Shown here: positions 54,701 through 64,000 of the stretch, in pieces
How positions within the stretch are numbered: position 1 is the stretch's first letter
How the letters are laid out: each line of letters opens with the position of its first letter
Made by a program: the position numbers and the translations under genes
From: Zygnema cylindricum
Lineage: Eukaryota > Streptophyta > Zygnematophyceae > Zygnematales > Zygnemataceae
Assembly (NCBI GenBank): GCA_037447655.1
Contig: JBBHKE010002377.1
Span: 45,367-109,366, forward strand
Length of the DNA: 64,000 bases
Direction of reading: 5' to 3'
Notes under the pieces: model-generated
Database searches by the model: none
Seen by the model: only the letters and a program-made list of their open reading frames with translations
Told to the model about the DNA's origin: nothing

Positions 54701-55985
54701 TGCTCAGCTAGGTATAATGCAATATCTTTTTGGAGACCTTCATTTACATCGACTGTTTTTAGAGAACCTTTATCTTTACAGTCTTTAGCGTAATGATCTG
54801 GACCTCCGCATTTGAAACAAGGGACTTTTTTTTAGGTTTTGTGCACTCTCTACTAAAATGTCCCTCCTCTCCACTGTTATAACAATTAATATTTTTCAGT
54901 TGTGCACACAAAAATGCTTTATGACCCTTTTTTTTGACAAATAGTGCATGTGGGGATGGTAAGGTTAGGCTTTTGAGCATTAATGCTTGGTTTAGGACTC
55001 TTAATGTATCCCCCTCTATTGTTAAATTTCTTTCCTGCATTAACACTCTGTCCACCCTTCTGATATCCCATAAAAATATTTTGCCTATTCACTAGTTCAA
55101 CATTCAGACCCTCATCCACAAATTCCCTTTGATCCCACTCTGATACTTTATTCAAACTACCCCTAAGTGATCTAGTTTCCCGATTATACCCCAACTGATC
55201 CTCTAATTCTAATGCTTTGTCTTGTAATTCTTTCAAATTATTAAATTTTTTATGTTTCAATTCTGATTTCAATATAGGATATAGATTTTTTAAGAAACGC
55301 AACTTAGCCATTTCATCAGTCAAACCTATGACGTGAATGCTAGATGAGTCAAATTCCACAATGTAATCATTCACAGATCCAGTCTGCTTACAGTTCAACA
55401 ATTTTTCTTCCATTTTGGATTTAAAAATGACAAACAAGAATTGCGATTTGATCGCGGTTTTAAAAGTTTCCCAATCAGCATTATCGGGAATCAATTTAGA
55501 CCTTGTCTGAGTATAATACCAAATCTGAGCATCGCTTTTCAAACAACTAACAACAAAAAAAGTGTAACCATCACGATCACAATTTCTAGATTTCAAATAA
55601 TACTCCATAGAAAAATCCAAGCATCCAACTCATCAATCTTCTTACCACCAAACGATGGTGCCTCACTAATAGACAATTACAGATCTCTTATCTTCATAGG
55701 TTTATCATGTTCATCCTCCCTAAAACTGGCATTCCTTTTACTACTTTCACCCTTTTGGTCATTTATATCATTATTGGTCTCAATTAAGTTAATAAGTTCA
55801 TCTAATTTCTCATTTTGAAACATTTCCATTTTCTTTAACAACTTTCAATTCACTTTTCAATTCGAAAATGTTTTCATCTACAGCGGCAACATGATTATTA
55901 AATCTTTTGACCAATTTCACATTACGTTTCTTCAACACATTCAAAGAATTCTCCATTTTACGTTTCTATGCATAATTTGCCATTA
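54701..55985 (-). pseudogene. Ty3/gypsy K gag
   Basis: Minus strand. Starts MANYA at about 55983 with a heptad-like basic N-terminal part (broken by stops). Then the Retrotrans_gag domain (55620-54919): CLKSDAQIWYYTQTRSKL, ADWETFKTAIKSQF, LLNCKQTGSVNDYIVEFDS, EMAKLRFLKNLYPILKSEL. Two zinc-knuckle remnants: CTICQKKGHKAFLC and CYNSGEEGHFSREC (the second has lost one Cys). Confidence 0.85.
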
Positions 55986-56505
55986 TCACACAATGAAATA
56001 GCGCAAAAGGAAAGAAAGAATTTAATTTCCCAAAGAAATTTGCTACAGATTTGAAGTCCTAAGATTGTTCCAATCCAAGACTTCTACTCCAATCCTTGAA
56101 TCCTTTAAAATGTCAAAATCTGAGGAAAAAAAAAAAACATTGACAGTAAGTTAGTGCAAATTCAAGTTTCAAATTCCCAACATTGAAACAAAAGGTAAGA
56201 ATTTCGCCACAAATTTTGCAACAACAAAATTGAAAGCTCTCAAAGGTAAGATTTAACCACAAATTTTGCAACAGCAAAATTGAAAGCAATCAAAGGTAAC
56301 AATTTAGGGTTTCAAAAATTTTGAGAAATTTCTGGACTCATTTGCTTCGAAGAAGTAAAGTACTCCACTTTCCTTCTCCTCTATTAGCAAATTTCCCACT
56401 TCCCACTACCTCAGGATCTTTTACTCTCTAATCCTCACATCCTCACCAACACATGAATCATTGCTAGGAGAAGGCAAGTTTGTTTTCTCAATCGCTTAGA
56501 TTCTC
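55986..56505 (-). mobile_element. Ty3/gypsy K leader with a 50-bp tandem repeat
   Basis: Non-coding. Two direct copies of a 50-bp unit (CCACAAATTTTGCAACAACA...) at 56207-56256 and 56257-56306 differ at about five positions. No LTR or primer site is recognised with confidence. Copia L sequence resumes at about 56506. Confidence 0.5.
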
Positions 56506-57093
56506 ACTCTCACCAAACTGAATTCCTTCCACTACTCCCAACTTTTTTATCTCTCTTAACTTATCTAGACTCACATGCCCAAGCCTCTTATGCCACACAT
56601 TATATCAGGGACACCAGCAAAAGAAAGTATTTTCTTTTCATTGCTTAAAATCAGCCTAAACATCCCTTGGCTACCTTTTTCAGCAGTAAAATAAACTTCC
56701 TCCTCAAAACAAGCAGAAAAGACTCCTTTCCTAGTGCTAGTATAAAAACCCTTATCATCTAATAAAGACTTAGAGATGAGGTTTTTTTTCAGCTCCGGAA
56801 CAAACAATACATCGGAGAATGTAACTATAGATGTCTTTTGTTCTACTAACACTTTTAGATCTACCGATCCTACAAGAGTAGTAGTGACTATCCTCCCATC
56901 GCCGTACTATATCTCTACGGTGGGAATCTTTCTTATCTTAGTGAACAGGTGGTTTACTTTACACACATTCATGGATGCACCTGAGTCTACAATCCAACTT
57001 GATTCACCTTTCAATCAACCGAAAGCACATTTTTGCTTTCGTGGAAATTCGACCTCGTTTTTCGCTTCCAACTCTTCATCCAATAGGAGTTAA
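56506..57093 (-). pseudogene. Copia L protease and pre-integrase region
   Basis: Minus strand: SWIVDSGASMNVC-like protease motif (near 56992-56957), IPTVEI-stop-YGDGRIV, VLVEQKTSIVTFSDVLFVPE, GSQGMFRLILSNEKK, and a shifted HKRLGHVSLDKLRE block at the edge with gypsy K. Truncated by K. Confidence 0.85.
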
Positions 57094-57942
57094 TCGTCCT
57101 CGTTTTCGGATTCCACCACATGTACCTGTGTCATGTACCTGTTTTCGGGAATCCTTGTTCCTCCAATTGGTCGCAGTTGCCAAGGCTTGGCCACTCTTTC
57201 CTCCCCTTCGAATCTCAATCGTATTCTTCGAACGAGAATCATCCCTACCACTGAATTCCAAATCCACCTTGAGTCCGCCAAGTCCTCCACATTGTTGACT
57301 ATGTTCTCGAACTCATCAAGTAATTTCATCAGTAAACAATAAACCTTTTCTTTTTCACTAAATACTTTTCCAACGCTCTCTAGTTCCATGAAAAGTGTAG
57401 CAAGCTCATTGCAAAAATCTAACATCATCCCCCTTTTGTATATATACTCTTTAATTTTTTGATCAGCCAACTGTTGTTGCTGAATTGTACCACTTCGGTA
57501 CATTTCTATAAGAGCCTCCCAAAGATCGGATGCCCTCTTTATAAGCAAATGGGGAGATGCAAGCCCTTGAGTAAGATGGCGGAGGATGAAGTGCTTAGCC
57601 GCCATATTTTTGTAGTCCCGTGTATCGATATCATTCTCCTCGTTCCTCGGAATAGGTGACATGAATGCCGAACCGATTGTTATTGGTGTGACTGTCTCCT
57701 TCTCTTTTCTTTTCTCCACCACCTACCTTTCTTTTGTCTCCTCTGTTGAAGATGGATCTGCATCTCTAGTGAATCTGCCTCCAATAAACCCTGGAGGTAT
57801 CCAAAGACTTGATGGACGCCTCACCCGTCCTCTCACTATTCCCCAAAAACGTTACTCACATAGAGCTCCTGTCATCATACTTTCCTAGTATATGAAGCCT
57901 GCTCCATTCAATATGGGCACCCTAGATGGTGGGCCCATAACC
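57076..57942 (-). pseudogene. Copia L gag with zinc knuckle deleted
   Basis: Minus strand ORF 57722-57090: GSAFMSPIPRNEENDIDT, MAAKHFILRHLTQGLASPHL, ASDLWEALIEMYRSGTIQQQ, LLDEFENIVNNVEDL. After GGTRIPENR the frame jumps to YMTQVHVVESENED. Compared with O, about 220 bp covering the zinc knuckle is missing. N-terminal block and primer site (57930-57942) as in O. Confidence 0.85.
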
Positions 57943-58975
57943 TGTAACTTTGAGACCTCCATAGATCCTCAGAGTAGGCAGCTCACACGAAGCCTCTAGG
58001 ATAACCCTAACCCCTTTGTGTTTCAACAAGAATAACTTCCACCGTGACAGACAAAAACGCTGACCACTTTCACCCCTGTGAAGGGTAGACTCCCTTGAGT
58101 CAATTGAGAAAAGAATCTTTGAATTTGCTCCCCTGTTTAGTAAGTTATGGAGGGTCAAAGTTGACATTTTGTACAGAAGCTCCCTGGGAAAGATGGTCCA
58201 ATCAATCAAATTTTTCTAAGTCCTATCTCTCTCTAAAACTCTATCTACTAAAGTAAGGCACCAATCATAATATTGTGTTGTACAGAAAGGTACAGGTGTT
58301 TGTGTACTTTCCGTACGGCCATTGTACGACATGGCCAACAAGTCACCACATGTCATTTTTGGATTAGTTCGTGTAATCCCCGGAGATGCCGTATTCCAAT
58401 ATGGTTGTGCCACGTGTCATTCGATTTTACGTTGACCGGAAAGCGCTGAAAAACATTCAATGATCTCGGCATGCTTTGCGGCCGTCCGATTAAAACGGAT
58501 TTCAATCGTAGCCGTCATAAATACTGCGCGATTTTTGTTTCGCCTTCGAAACAAATTGCGCGGTATCCGTTTCGGATATACCGTATGCCGTACATTACAA
58601 ACTGTTTCTATATCCAAATTTCTCGTTAAATGAAATAGCCTACGTGTACAAATTTATCTAATTATCAAACCCTATATCGTATAACCTTGATCCTAGTCTA
58701 ATTTGTTAAGGCTTCCGGCTACATGCAGCTTTGACGGACGGTAGTTACTAGGTTCAAATCTCGAGCCCGTCAATAACTATTTTGGTAAATCTACCAATCT
58801 AATGTCTGTCCCCGTATAGATAGCATAGGCGTCCATGGCTCTATCTCCCTCTCCAACTTTCACTGACTGCGACAAGTGTGGGAGATGGGGAGAGGAGTTA
58901 GAGGCAGACTGCCTCTGCTTCTTTTTTGCATTTTACAAAACCTAGAAAATACTAAAATAGCCTTTAATTTCCACA
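57943..58975 (-). mobile_element. Copia L 5' LTR
   Basis: 1033 bp, TGTAACTTTGAG...AATTTCCACA. Includes GACTCCCTTGAGTC near 58089, a CACGTG box near 58412, the tRNA-like block 58688-58772 (A-box-like TAGTCTAATTTGTTAAGGC, B box GGTTCAAATCT, GACGG/CCGTC ends), the ACTGACTGCGACAAGTGTGG loop, the hairpin AGGCAGACTGCCT and a T6 run near 58926. This is the clearest SINE-like unit in the window. Confidence 0.9.
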
Positions 58976-60227
58976 CAGGCATCGCAGCTGCGTTGCTCTG
59001 GAACCGCAACTATCGCAGCTTGTATTCTAACCACTAAGTACTCCACTTTGTAACCTTGTTACAGTATCGTATTGTCTCGGCTCTCTTAGATCCCCGACAA
59101 AAACAAAGGCTTGAAATAATTAGGGTATCGAAAACTGAAATTGGAAGTGTGAGGGTCAAAATTTGAGTACTCGCAAACGACCTCGGTGATGACATTGATT
59201 TCAGTAGTCCTCAACATATAACAAAAAAAAGAAAAACCTCGCAAAGTATGGACAGTTTCCACAATTTTTTTGGTTACCAAAATGAGGTTTTTATTACCAC
59301 CGACAAAAAAATGCTCGTTAATGAAGAATTGAGACGTATTAAATTTTAAAATTAACCAACGTTAACATACTTAAATTGTGGAAAAAAAAATCAAATGTAC
59401 GTGCAAAAGGTGGAGGATTTCATATTCTAGATGGTGTCGCTAGATCTATTCTAGCTATTCCGGGTCCTAGCTCGATGTGCGAATGCAATTTTTTTGATTC
59501 CTAGATTACAATAACAAAGAAGAGGAGCTCACTAACGGCTACAATTGTTAGTGATCTTTTGTGTGTTAGATCCAAACGATATCTTTTAAATGCATAGCTT
59601 GTTTTATTTGTTTTATTTATAGTATTAGTTGCATATATTTTTTTTCTTTGAAATTTTTGTTGTATTTCACAATTTTTCTAATGTTTATCTTCTTTTTTTT
59701 AACCAGGATGCTTGTTTTTAAAAGAGTTGTATTTATACAAAATTTAGATTTATAGATTTTGTGTAATTTTTAAGTTTGAGGTTGATAATTTGTAAACAGA
59801 GTCGAAAATAGGAGGACGATTTCTTTGATGTGATTTGTTTATTGCTATATTCGATATTACAATTTTTCTTTTTTTTTGCATATCACAATGAGTTTTTTGC
59901 TAATTGATTTTCCATGTGAAAACTAGGATTTTTTTTAAGCATACATAGTAAAAACTTTACTTTTTTTGCATAATTCATAACATAGTATTGTAGTCGAAAG
60001 AAAAACCGTCCAAAAAATGTAGCGAAAAACGTAGATTTGCGAGAGAAAAAACATTAATAAAAGAGTTTAAACATTAATCTAAGAGTTACACTCAAAATTA
60101 GGAATAAATATCTTGAGGGAGGTGACTGTCGAGGAAAAAAAAAATCATCAAGACAGATTGCAAAAAGACAAAATAGTAAAAAGAAGAGGTACACAAACTG
60201 TTTTATTGCAAAAGGACATGTTCCACT
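58976..60227 (+). pseudogene. hAT copy 2: transposase C-terminal fragment and 3' region
   Basis: Plus strand, opposite to copy 1. From about 59050: TTAGATCCCC (the LDP block), QRLEIIRVSKTEI, HITKKRKTSQSMD, FITTDKKMLVNEEL and the end of the dimerisation domain near 59450-59580, with stops. The AT-rich 3' segment (59590-60227) matches 34138-34790 in reverse complement without the nested LTR. The first ~70 bp (58976-59045) is unassigned and contains CGCAGCTGCG, seen in element I U3. Confidence 0.8.
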
Positions 60228-60342
60228 ACACCGCTCATTGTTATTAGTGTTATTAAGTCGCTACTATTTACAACGTTAAATCACAAAATAGAGTTAACAA
60301 CGTTATTTAAAGACGTGGACTATAACATGCCACGTCTCCTTT
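60228..60342. mobile_element. Palindromic element at the hAT end (copy 2, half)
   Basis: ACACCGCTCATTGTTATTAG onward matches the reverse complement of 34137-34020. The far arm is missing because copia M begins at 60343. The shared position in both hAT copies means the palindrome was already part of, or inserted in, the parent element. Confidence 0.7.
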
Positions 60343-61324
60343 TTCTTTCCTCTCGGGGTACCACCGGTCTGCCCCTCCTTTAACCGAAGCTCGGTTAGCT
60401 TAGTGCACCCTGCCAAATAGTGCCCAGGTTTCTAACAAAAATGACATGAACATTTGGGAGCCCTCGGTCCAAACTCATCGGTCTGATTTTTCTGCTCCCT
60501 CCCCCCATAGTTTCCGACCGGTCTTCGGGAATCCTTGTTCCTCCAATCGGTCGCAGCTGCCAAGGCTTGCCCACTCTTTCCTCCCCTTCGGATCTCAATC
60601 GTATTCTCTCGAACGAGAATCATCCCTACCACTGAGTTCCATATCCACCTTGAGTCCGGTAAGTCCTGCACACGGTTGACTATGTTCTCGAACTCATCGG
60701 GTAACTTCATCAGTAAACAGTTAACCTTTTGTTTTTCACTAAAATCTTTTCCCGCACTCTAAGCTCCATGAAGAGTGTAGCAAGCTCATTGCAAAAATCG
60801 AACATCTTCCCCCCTTTTTGTATACATATTATTTAACTTTCTGATCAGCCAACTGTTGTTGCTGAATCGAACCACTTCGGTACATCTCTATGAGAGCCAT
60901 CCAAAGATCGGATGCCCTTTCTACCTGCAAATGACGACATGCAAGTCATTGAGTAAGATGGCGTAGGACGAAGTGCTTTTCCGCCATATTGTTGAAGTCC
61001 TAGGTTTCAGTATCATTCTCCTTCTTCCTCGGAATAGGTGACATTAATGCTGAACCAGTTGCTATTGATGTGGTCGTCTCCTTCTCCGCTCTTTTGTCCA
61101 CCACCTCTCCTTCCTTTGTCTCCTTCGTTGAAGATGGATATGCTTTCTTTGTGAATCTGCTTCCTCCAAACCCTGGAGGGGTTCTAAGACTTGATGGACG
61201 CCCCAATCGTCCACTTAGTATCCCCCAAAACCTTTTTTCGCATACAGCTCCTATCATCATACTTTCCCAGTATATGAAGCCAGTTCCATTAAATATTGGT
61301 ACTGTAGAGGGTGGGCCAATAACC
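60343..61324 (-). pseudogene. Copia M gag
   Basis: Minus strand. From the altered primer site (61312-61324): CEKRFWGILSGRLGRPSSL, IATGSALMSPIPRKKENDTE, LPDEFENIVNRVQDLPDSRW, GREQKNQTDEFGPRAPKCSC, and a damaged zinc knuckle (CHFC then a stop, near 60440). Truncated at 60343 against the hAT palindrome. Several frameshifts. Confidence 0.85.
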
Positions 61325-62390
61325 TAAAACTCTGAGACCTCCATAAGTCCTCAGAATGGACAGCTTCGAAGAAGCCTCTAAGATAACCCTGACCCCATTG
61401 TGTTTTAGCAAGAACAACTGCCACCCTGGCAGACAAAAACTCTTACCACCTTCACCCCTGTAAAGGCAAGACTCTCGTGAGTGGATAGCAAAAAGAATCT
61501 CTGAATTTGCTCCCCTGAGCAGTAAGTTATGGAGGGTCAAAGTTGACCTTTTGTACAGAATCTCTATGGGAGAGAGGGTCCTATTTACTAATTTTTCTAA
61601 GTCCTATCTCCCTCACAGACTTTACCTACTTATGTACGGAGCCAATCATATTACACTTTCGCAGACAAAAGTACAGTTGCCGATGTACTTTCTGTACAGA
61701 CACTGTACGACATGCCCTAAATGTCGACACGTGGTATATCCGGATTTGCTCCCTTAATCCTCGGAGATGTCGCGATCCAATGTTATTCTGCCACGTGTCA
61801 TTCGATGTGGCGATGACCAAAAACCGCCAAAATCCTCTTTCACAATCTCGGCATTCATTTCGGCCGTCCGATTAAATGCACATTTAATCGTAGCCGTAAT
61901 AAATACGTGCGCGGTATTCGTTTCGCTATTGAAACAAATGCGCGGTACATGTTTCTTGTCGATACCTTGATTCGTACTTTTACATTCCTGGATCTATGTA
62001 TCCCGTAAACAGTTTCAGTTAAATGAATTATCCTACGTGGTAATGTTTAATTAAATATCAAACCATATAGTATATATCATTAGTTCTAGACTTAACGGAT
62101 AAGGCTACCAGCAACCGGCTACTCACCGTCCGGCATGTACCAGGATCAAATCCTAGATGCAGCATATATCCTTTTAGTAAATAAACCCCTAAAAGTAAAT
62201 AAACTAATATATTTCCCGTAAACAGCTACAGAGCCTAGGTAGCTATGGCTCTAGCTTCCTCTCCAATTTCCCAATGACTACGACAAGTTTGAGAGTGGGA
62301 GAGAGAAGTTAGCGATAGACTGCCTCGGTATCTTTCTATATTTCTACTTAGACCTAGAAAATACTTAAAAACGGACCATTAATTTCTACA
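61325..62390 (-). mobile_element. Copia M 5' LTR
   Basis: 1066 bp. The canonical TG end is mutated to TA (TAAAACTCTGAG). ACTCTGAG/CTCAGAAT hairpin, CACGTG near 61795, tRNA-like block 62090-62165 (GGATCAAATCC), CAATGACTACGACAAGTTTG loop in a CTCTCC/GGGAGAG stem (about 62258-62305). Ends AATTTCTACA inside the integrase codons of element N. Confidence 0.85.
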
Positions 62391-63020
62391 ACTCCCTTTA
62401 CAGCTGAGGTAAGAACTCTATTCTTAATGTATTTGGCACCGTACATTGCCTCTGCCCAAAAACTCTTTCTTATTGTCTTGTCGGCCAACATACTGCATGC
62501 ACTATCTCCTAGTGTTCGATTGAACCTCTCAGCTACCCAATTTTGTTCCGGGTTATATGGTACAATTTTCTGGTTCACCACTCCCTCATCTCTCAGATAT
62601 TCCTCAAACTGGTTAGAGGTATATTTCCCCCCCATTATCACTCTTTATTCTCTTAATGGGGGTTTCATGCAACTTCTTACTCCAGGCTTTATATTCTTTG
62701 AAGTAAGTTGATGTTTCATACTTTGTATTTAGGAAATACACTCTAGAGTATCTAGACCAGTCATCGGTTATTGTCAGCATTAACCTCTTCCTCTAACCAA
62801 AGGTACTTTTACAGGTTCTTAAAAATCTGTGTGGACCAAATCTAGTACTTTCTCACCTGTATATGTGGCGGCTTTGGGAAAGGGAAGTCTGTAAGCCTTA
62901 CCTTGGGCACCACCACTACAATCATCTATTATTTCATTATCCCCAAACTGAATGCCTTCTACTACCCCAAGCTTTTTCATTTCCTTCAACCTATCAAAAT
63001 GCACATGCCCCAACGGCTTA
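62391..63020 (-). pseudogene. Copia N integrase
   Basis: Minus strand. Pre-integrase zinc motif at 63013-62905 (VHFDRLKEMKKLGVVEGI; the Cys pair reads CSGGAQGK, one Cys lost), HTDF with the first Asp region, then a G-run frameshift at the SDNGG motif (62634-62640), then QFEEYLRDEGV, NWVAERFNRTLGD with the Glu, and FWAEAMYGAKYIKNRVLTS, cut by LTR M at 62390. Confidence 0.85.
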
Positions 63021-64000
63021 TGCTAAATCATCAACTTAGGATCACTAACATAGGAAGCATTTTTCTTTTCATTACTCAGGTTAAGCCTAAACATTCCTTG
63101 GCTACCCGTATCTGGCGTGAAGTATACTTCATCCCCATATTTAGCTGTAAAGACTCCCATTCTAGTGAAGGTATTAAACTCCTTCTCATCTAACACAGAC
63201 GTAGAGACAAGATTTTTACTCAGCTGAGGAATGTAGAGTACTTCTGAGAATGTAAGTATAGAAGTCTTACCCTCCACTAAGACTTTCATATCTACTCACC
63301 CTACTAGATATCTAGTAACCACTCTTCTGTCCCCATAGTCTATCTCTGCAGTAGGGATCTTTCATAGCTTAGTGAAGAGTTCCTTATCACGGCACATATG
63401 CATGGATACACCTGAGTCAATGATCCACCTGTCTTGTGGCGCTTCCCGAATTGCTCCAAGGGCACACTTTTGTCTCCGAGGGATCTCGTTCTCCTCCGGA
63501 CTCACGTCAAGAATAAGCTCCCCATCCTCCTCCGAGGACTCGTCCTCGGTTTCTCCTGTCAGTTTTGTGACCACAAGTGCCTTTTTCTTCCCTCTAGAAG
63601 AACTCCCTCCACGTTCCTCTTGGAGCCTCAACTCCAACACCTTGACACAATCACCTATGAAGTGTCCCGGCTTTTTGCAAAAATGACAAAGACCCTTAGG
63701 GGGGCTCGGTCCTCCAAAGTTATCTCTTTCCCCTTTGTACGGTTTCTTTGGGTCTTTTCCCCATCAATCCCCTCTTGTTGCTAGAGCTTCAATGCTCTTT
63801 CCTCCTCTCCTAATCACCATTGTGTTTTCCTGCAAAAGTATCATCCGGACCACTGTGTTCCATTTCCATGAACTATCAAGCATTTCCTGTACTCGATACA
63901 CTATGTTCTCGTACTCATGTGGTAGCTTCATGATAAGAGTGTTGACTTTCATTTTCATTGTACTTGTCCACCCGGCACTTTACATCTCTATATACAAACA
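63021..64000 (-). pseudogene. Copia N protease and gag (continues beyond the window)
   Basis: Minus strand. VLVEGKTSILTFSEVLYIPQ and GSQGMFRLNLSNEKK (63289-63023); the protease signature WIIDSGVSMHMC (Val for Ala) near 63435-63400; acidic linker ETEDESSEEDGELILD; zinc knuckle CHFCKKPGHFIGDC (about 63693-63652). Gag KVNTLIMKLPHEYENIVYRV (63953-63894) runs off the right edge. Closest to element B. Confidence 0.9.

Overview
This window looks like a transposon-dense stretch of an invertebrate animal genome. Genes are few and split by introns, non-coding DNA is AT-rich, and no bacterial operon structure is visible. The retrotransposons carry a Drosophila-copia-type primer site (GGTTATGGGCCCA, complementary to the anticodon arm of initiator tRNA-Met), which favours an animal over a plant. 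I cannot name the species.

Layout. About 1-7.1 kb holds the only candidate host genes. One is a minus-strand, intron-containing gene for an inorganic-pyrophosphatase-like protein. It has lost its metal-binding aspartates and gained a Lys/Glu-rich repeat insertion. The other is a plus-strand single-pass membrane protein with an Asn-Gly repeat tail, followed in another frame by a Pro/Ser-rich tail. About 7.1-12.3 kb is non-coding: inverted-repeat elements with ends like ACACCGTGTATCGCTATTAG, a 36-bp minisatellite, GTAC-rich degenerate repeats and two copies of a ~480-bp repeat.

From 12.3 kb to the end almost everything is nested transposons. I call the Ty1/copia copies A (12339-16004, minus), B (16005-20628, minus), C (21460-26895, minus), E (26896-29583, plus), F (29584-32524, plus), G (32525-33921, plus), I (37522-43587, plus, complete, 5-bp target duplication CCAAG), O (36560-48782, minus, interrupted by I), J (48783-52648, plus), L (56506-58975, minus), M (60343-62390, minus) and N (62391 to the edge, minus). 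Nested LTRs without bodies lie at 14198-15113, 25118-26311 (D) and 34791-35670. Two Ty3/gypsy fragments (20629-21459 and 52649-56505), two hAT fragments and a 548-bp element with short terminal inverted repeats complete the inventory. All long transposon reading frames are broken by stops, frameshifts or deletions.

The most interesting signal is in the 0.9-1.2 kb copia LTRs. In nearly all of them the outer ~300 bp carries, antisense to the element, a tRNA-like A-box/B-box module. It is followed by a hairpin with a conserved loop but compensating stem changes, then usually a T-run. This is the architecture of a tRNA-derived SINE built into U3. At the other end, a hairpin abuts the primer binding site, and Gag starts inside the LTR and is translated through the primer binding site. 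These features recur in LTRs whose other sequence has diverged, so they look selected.
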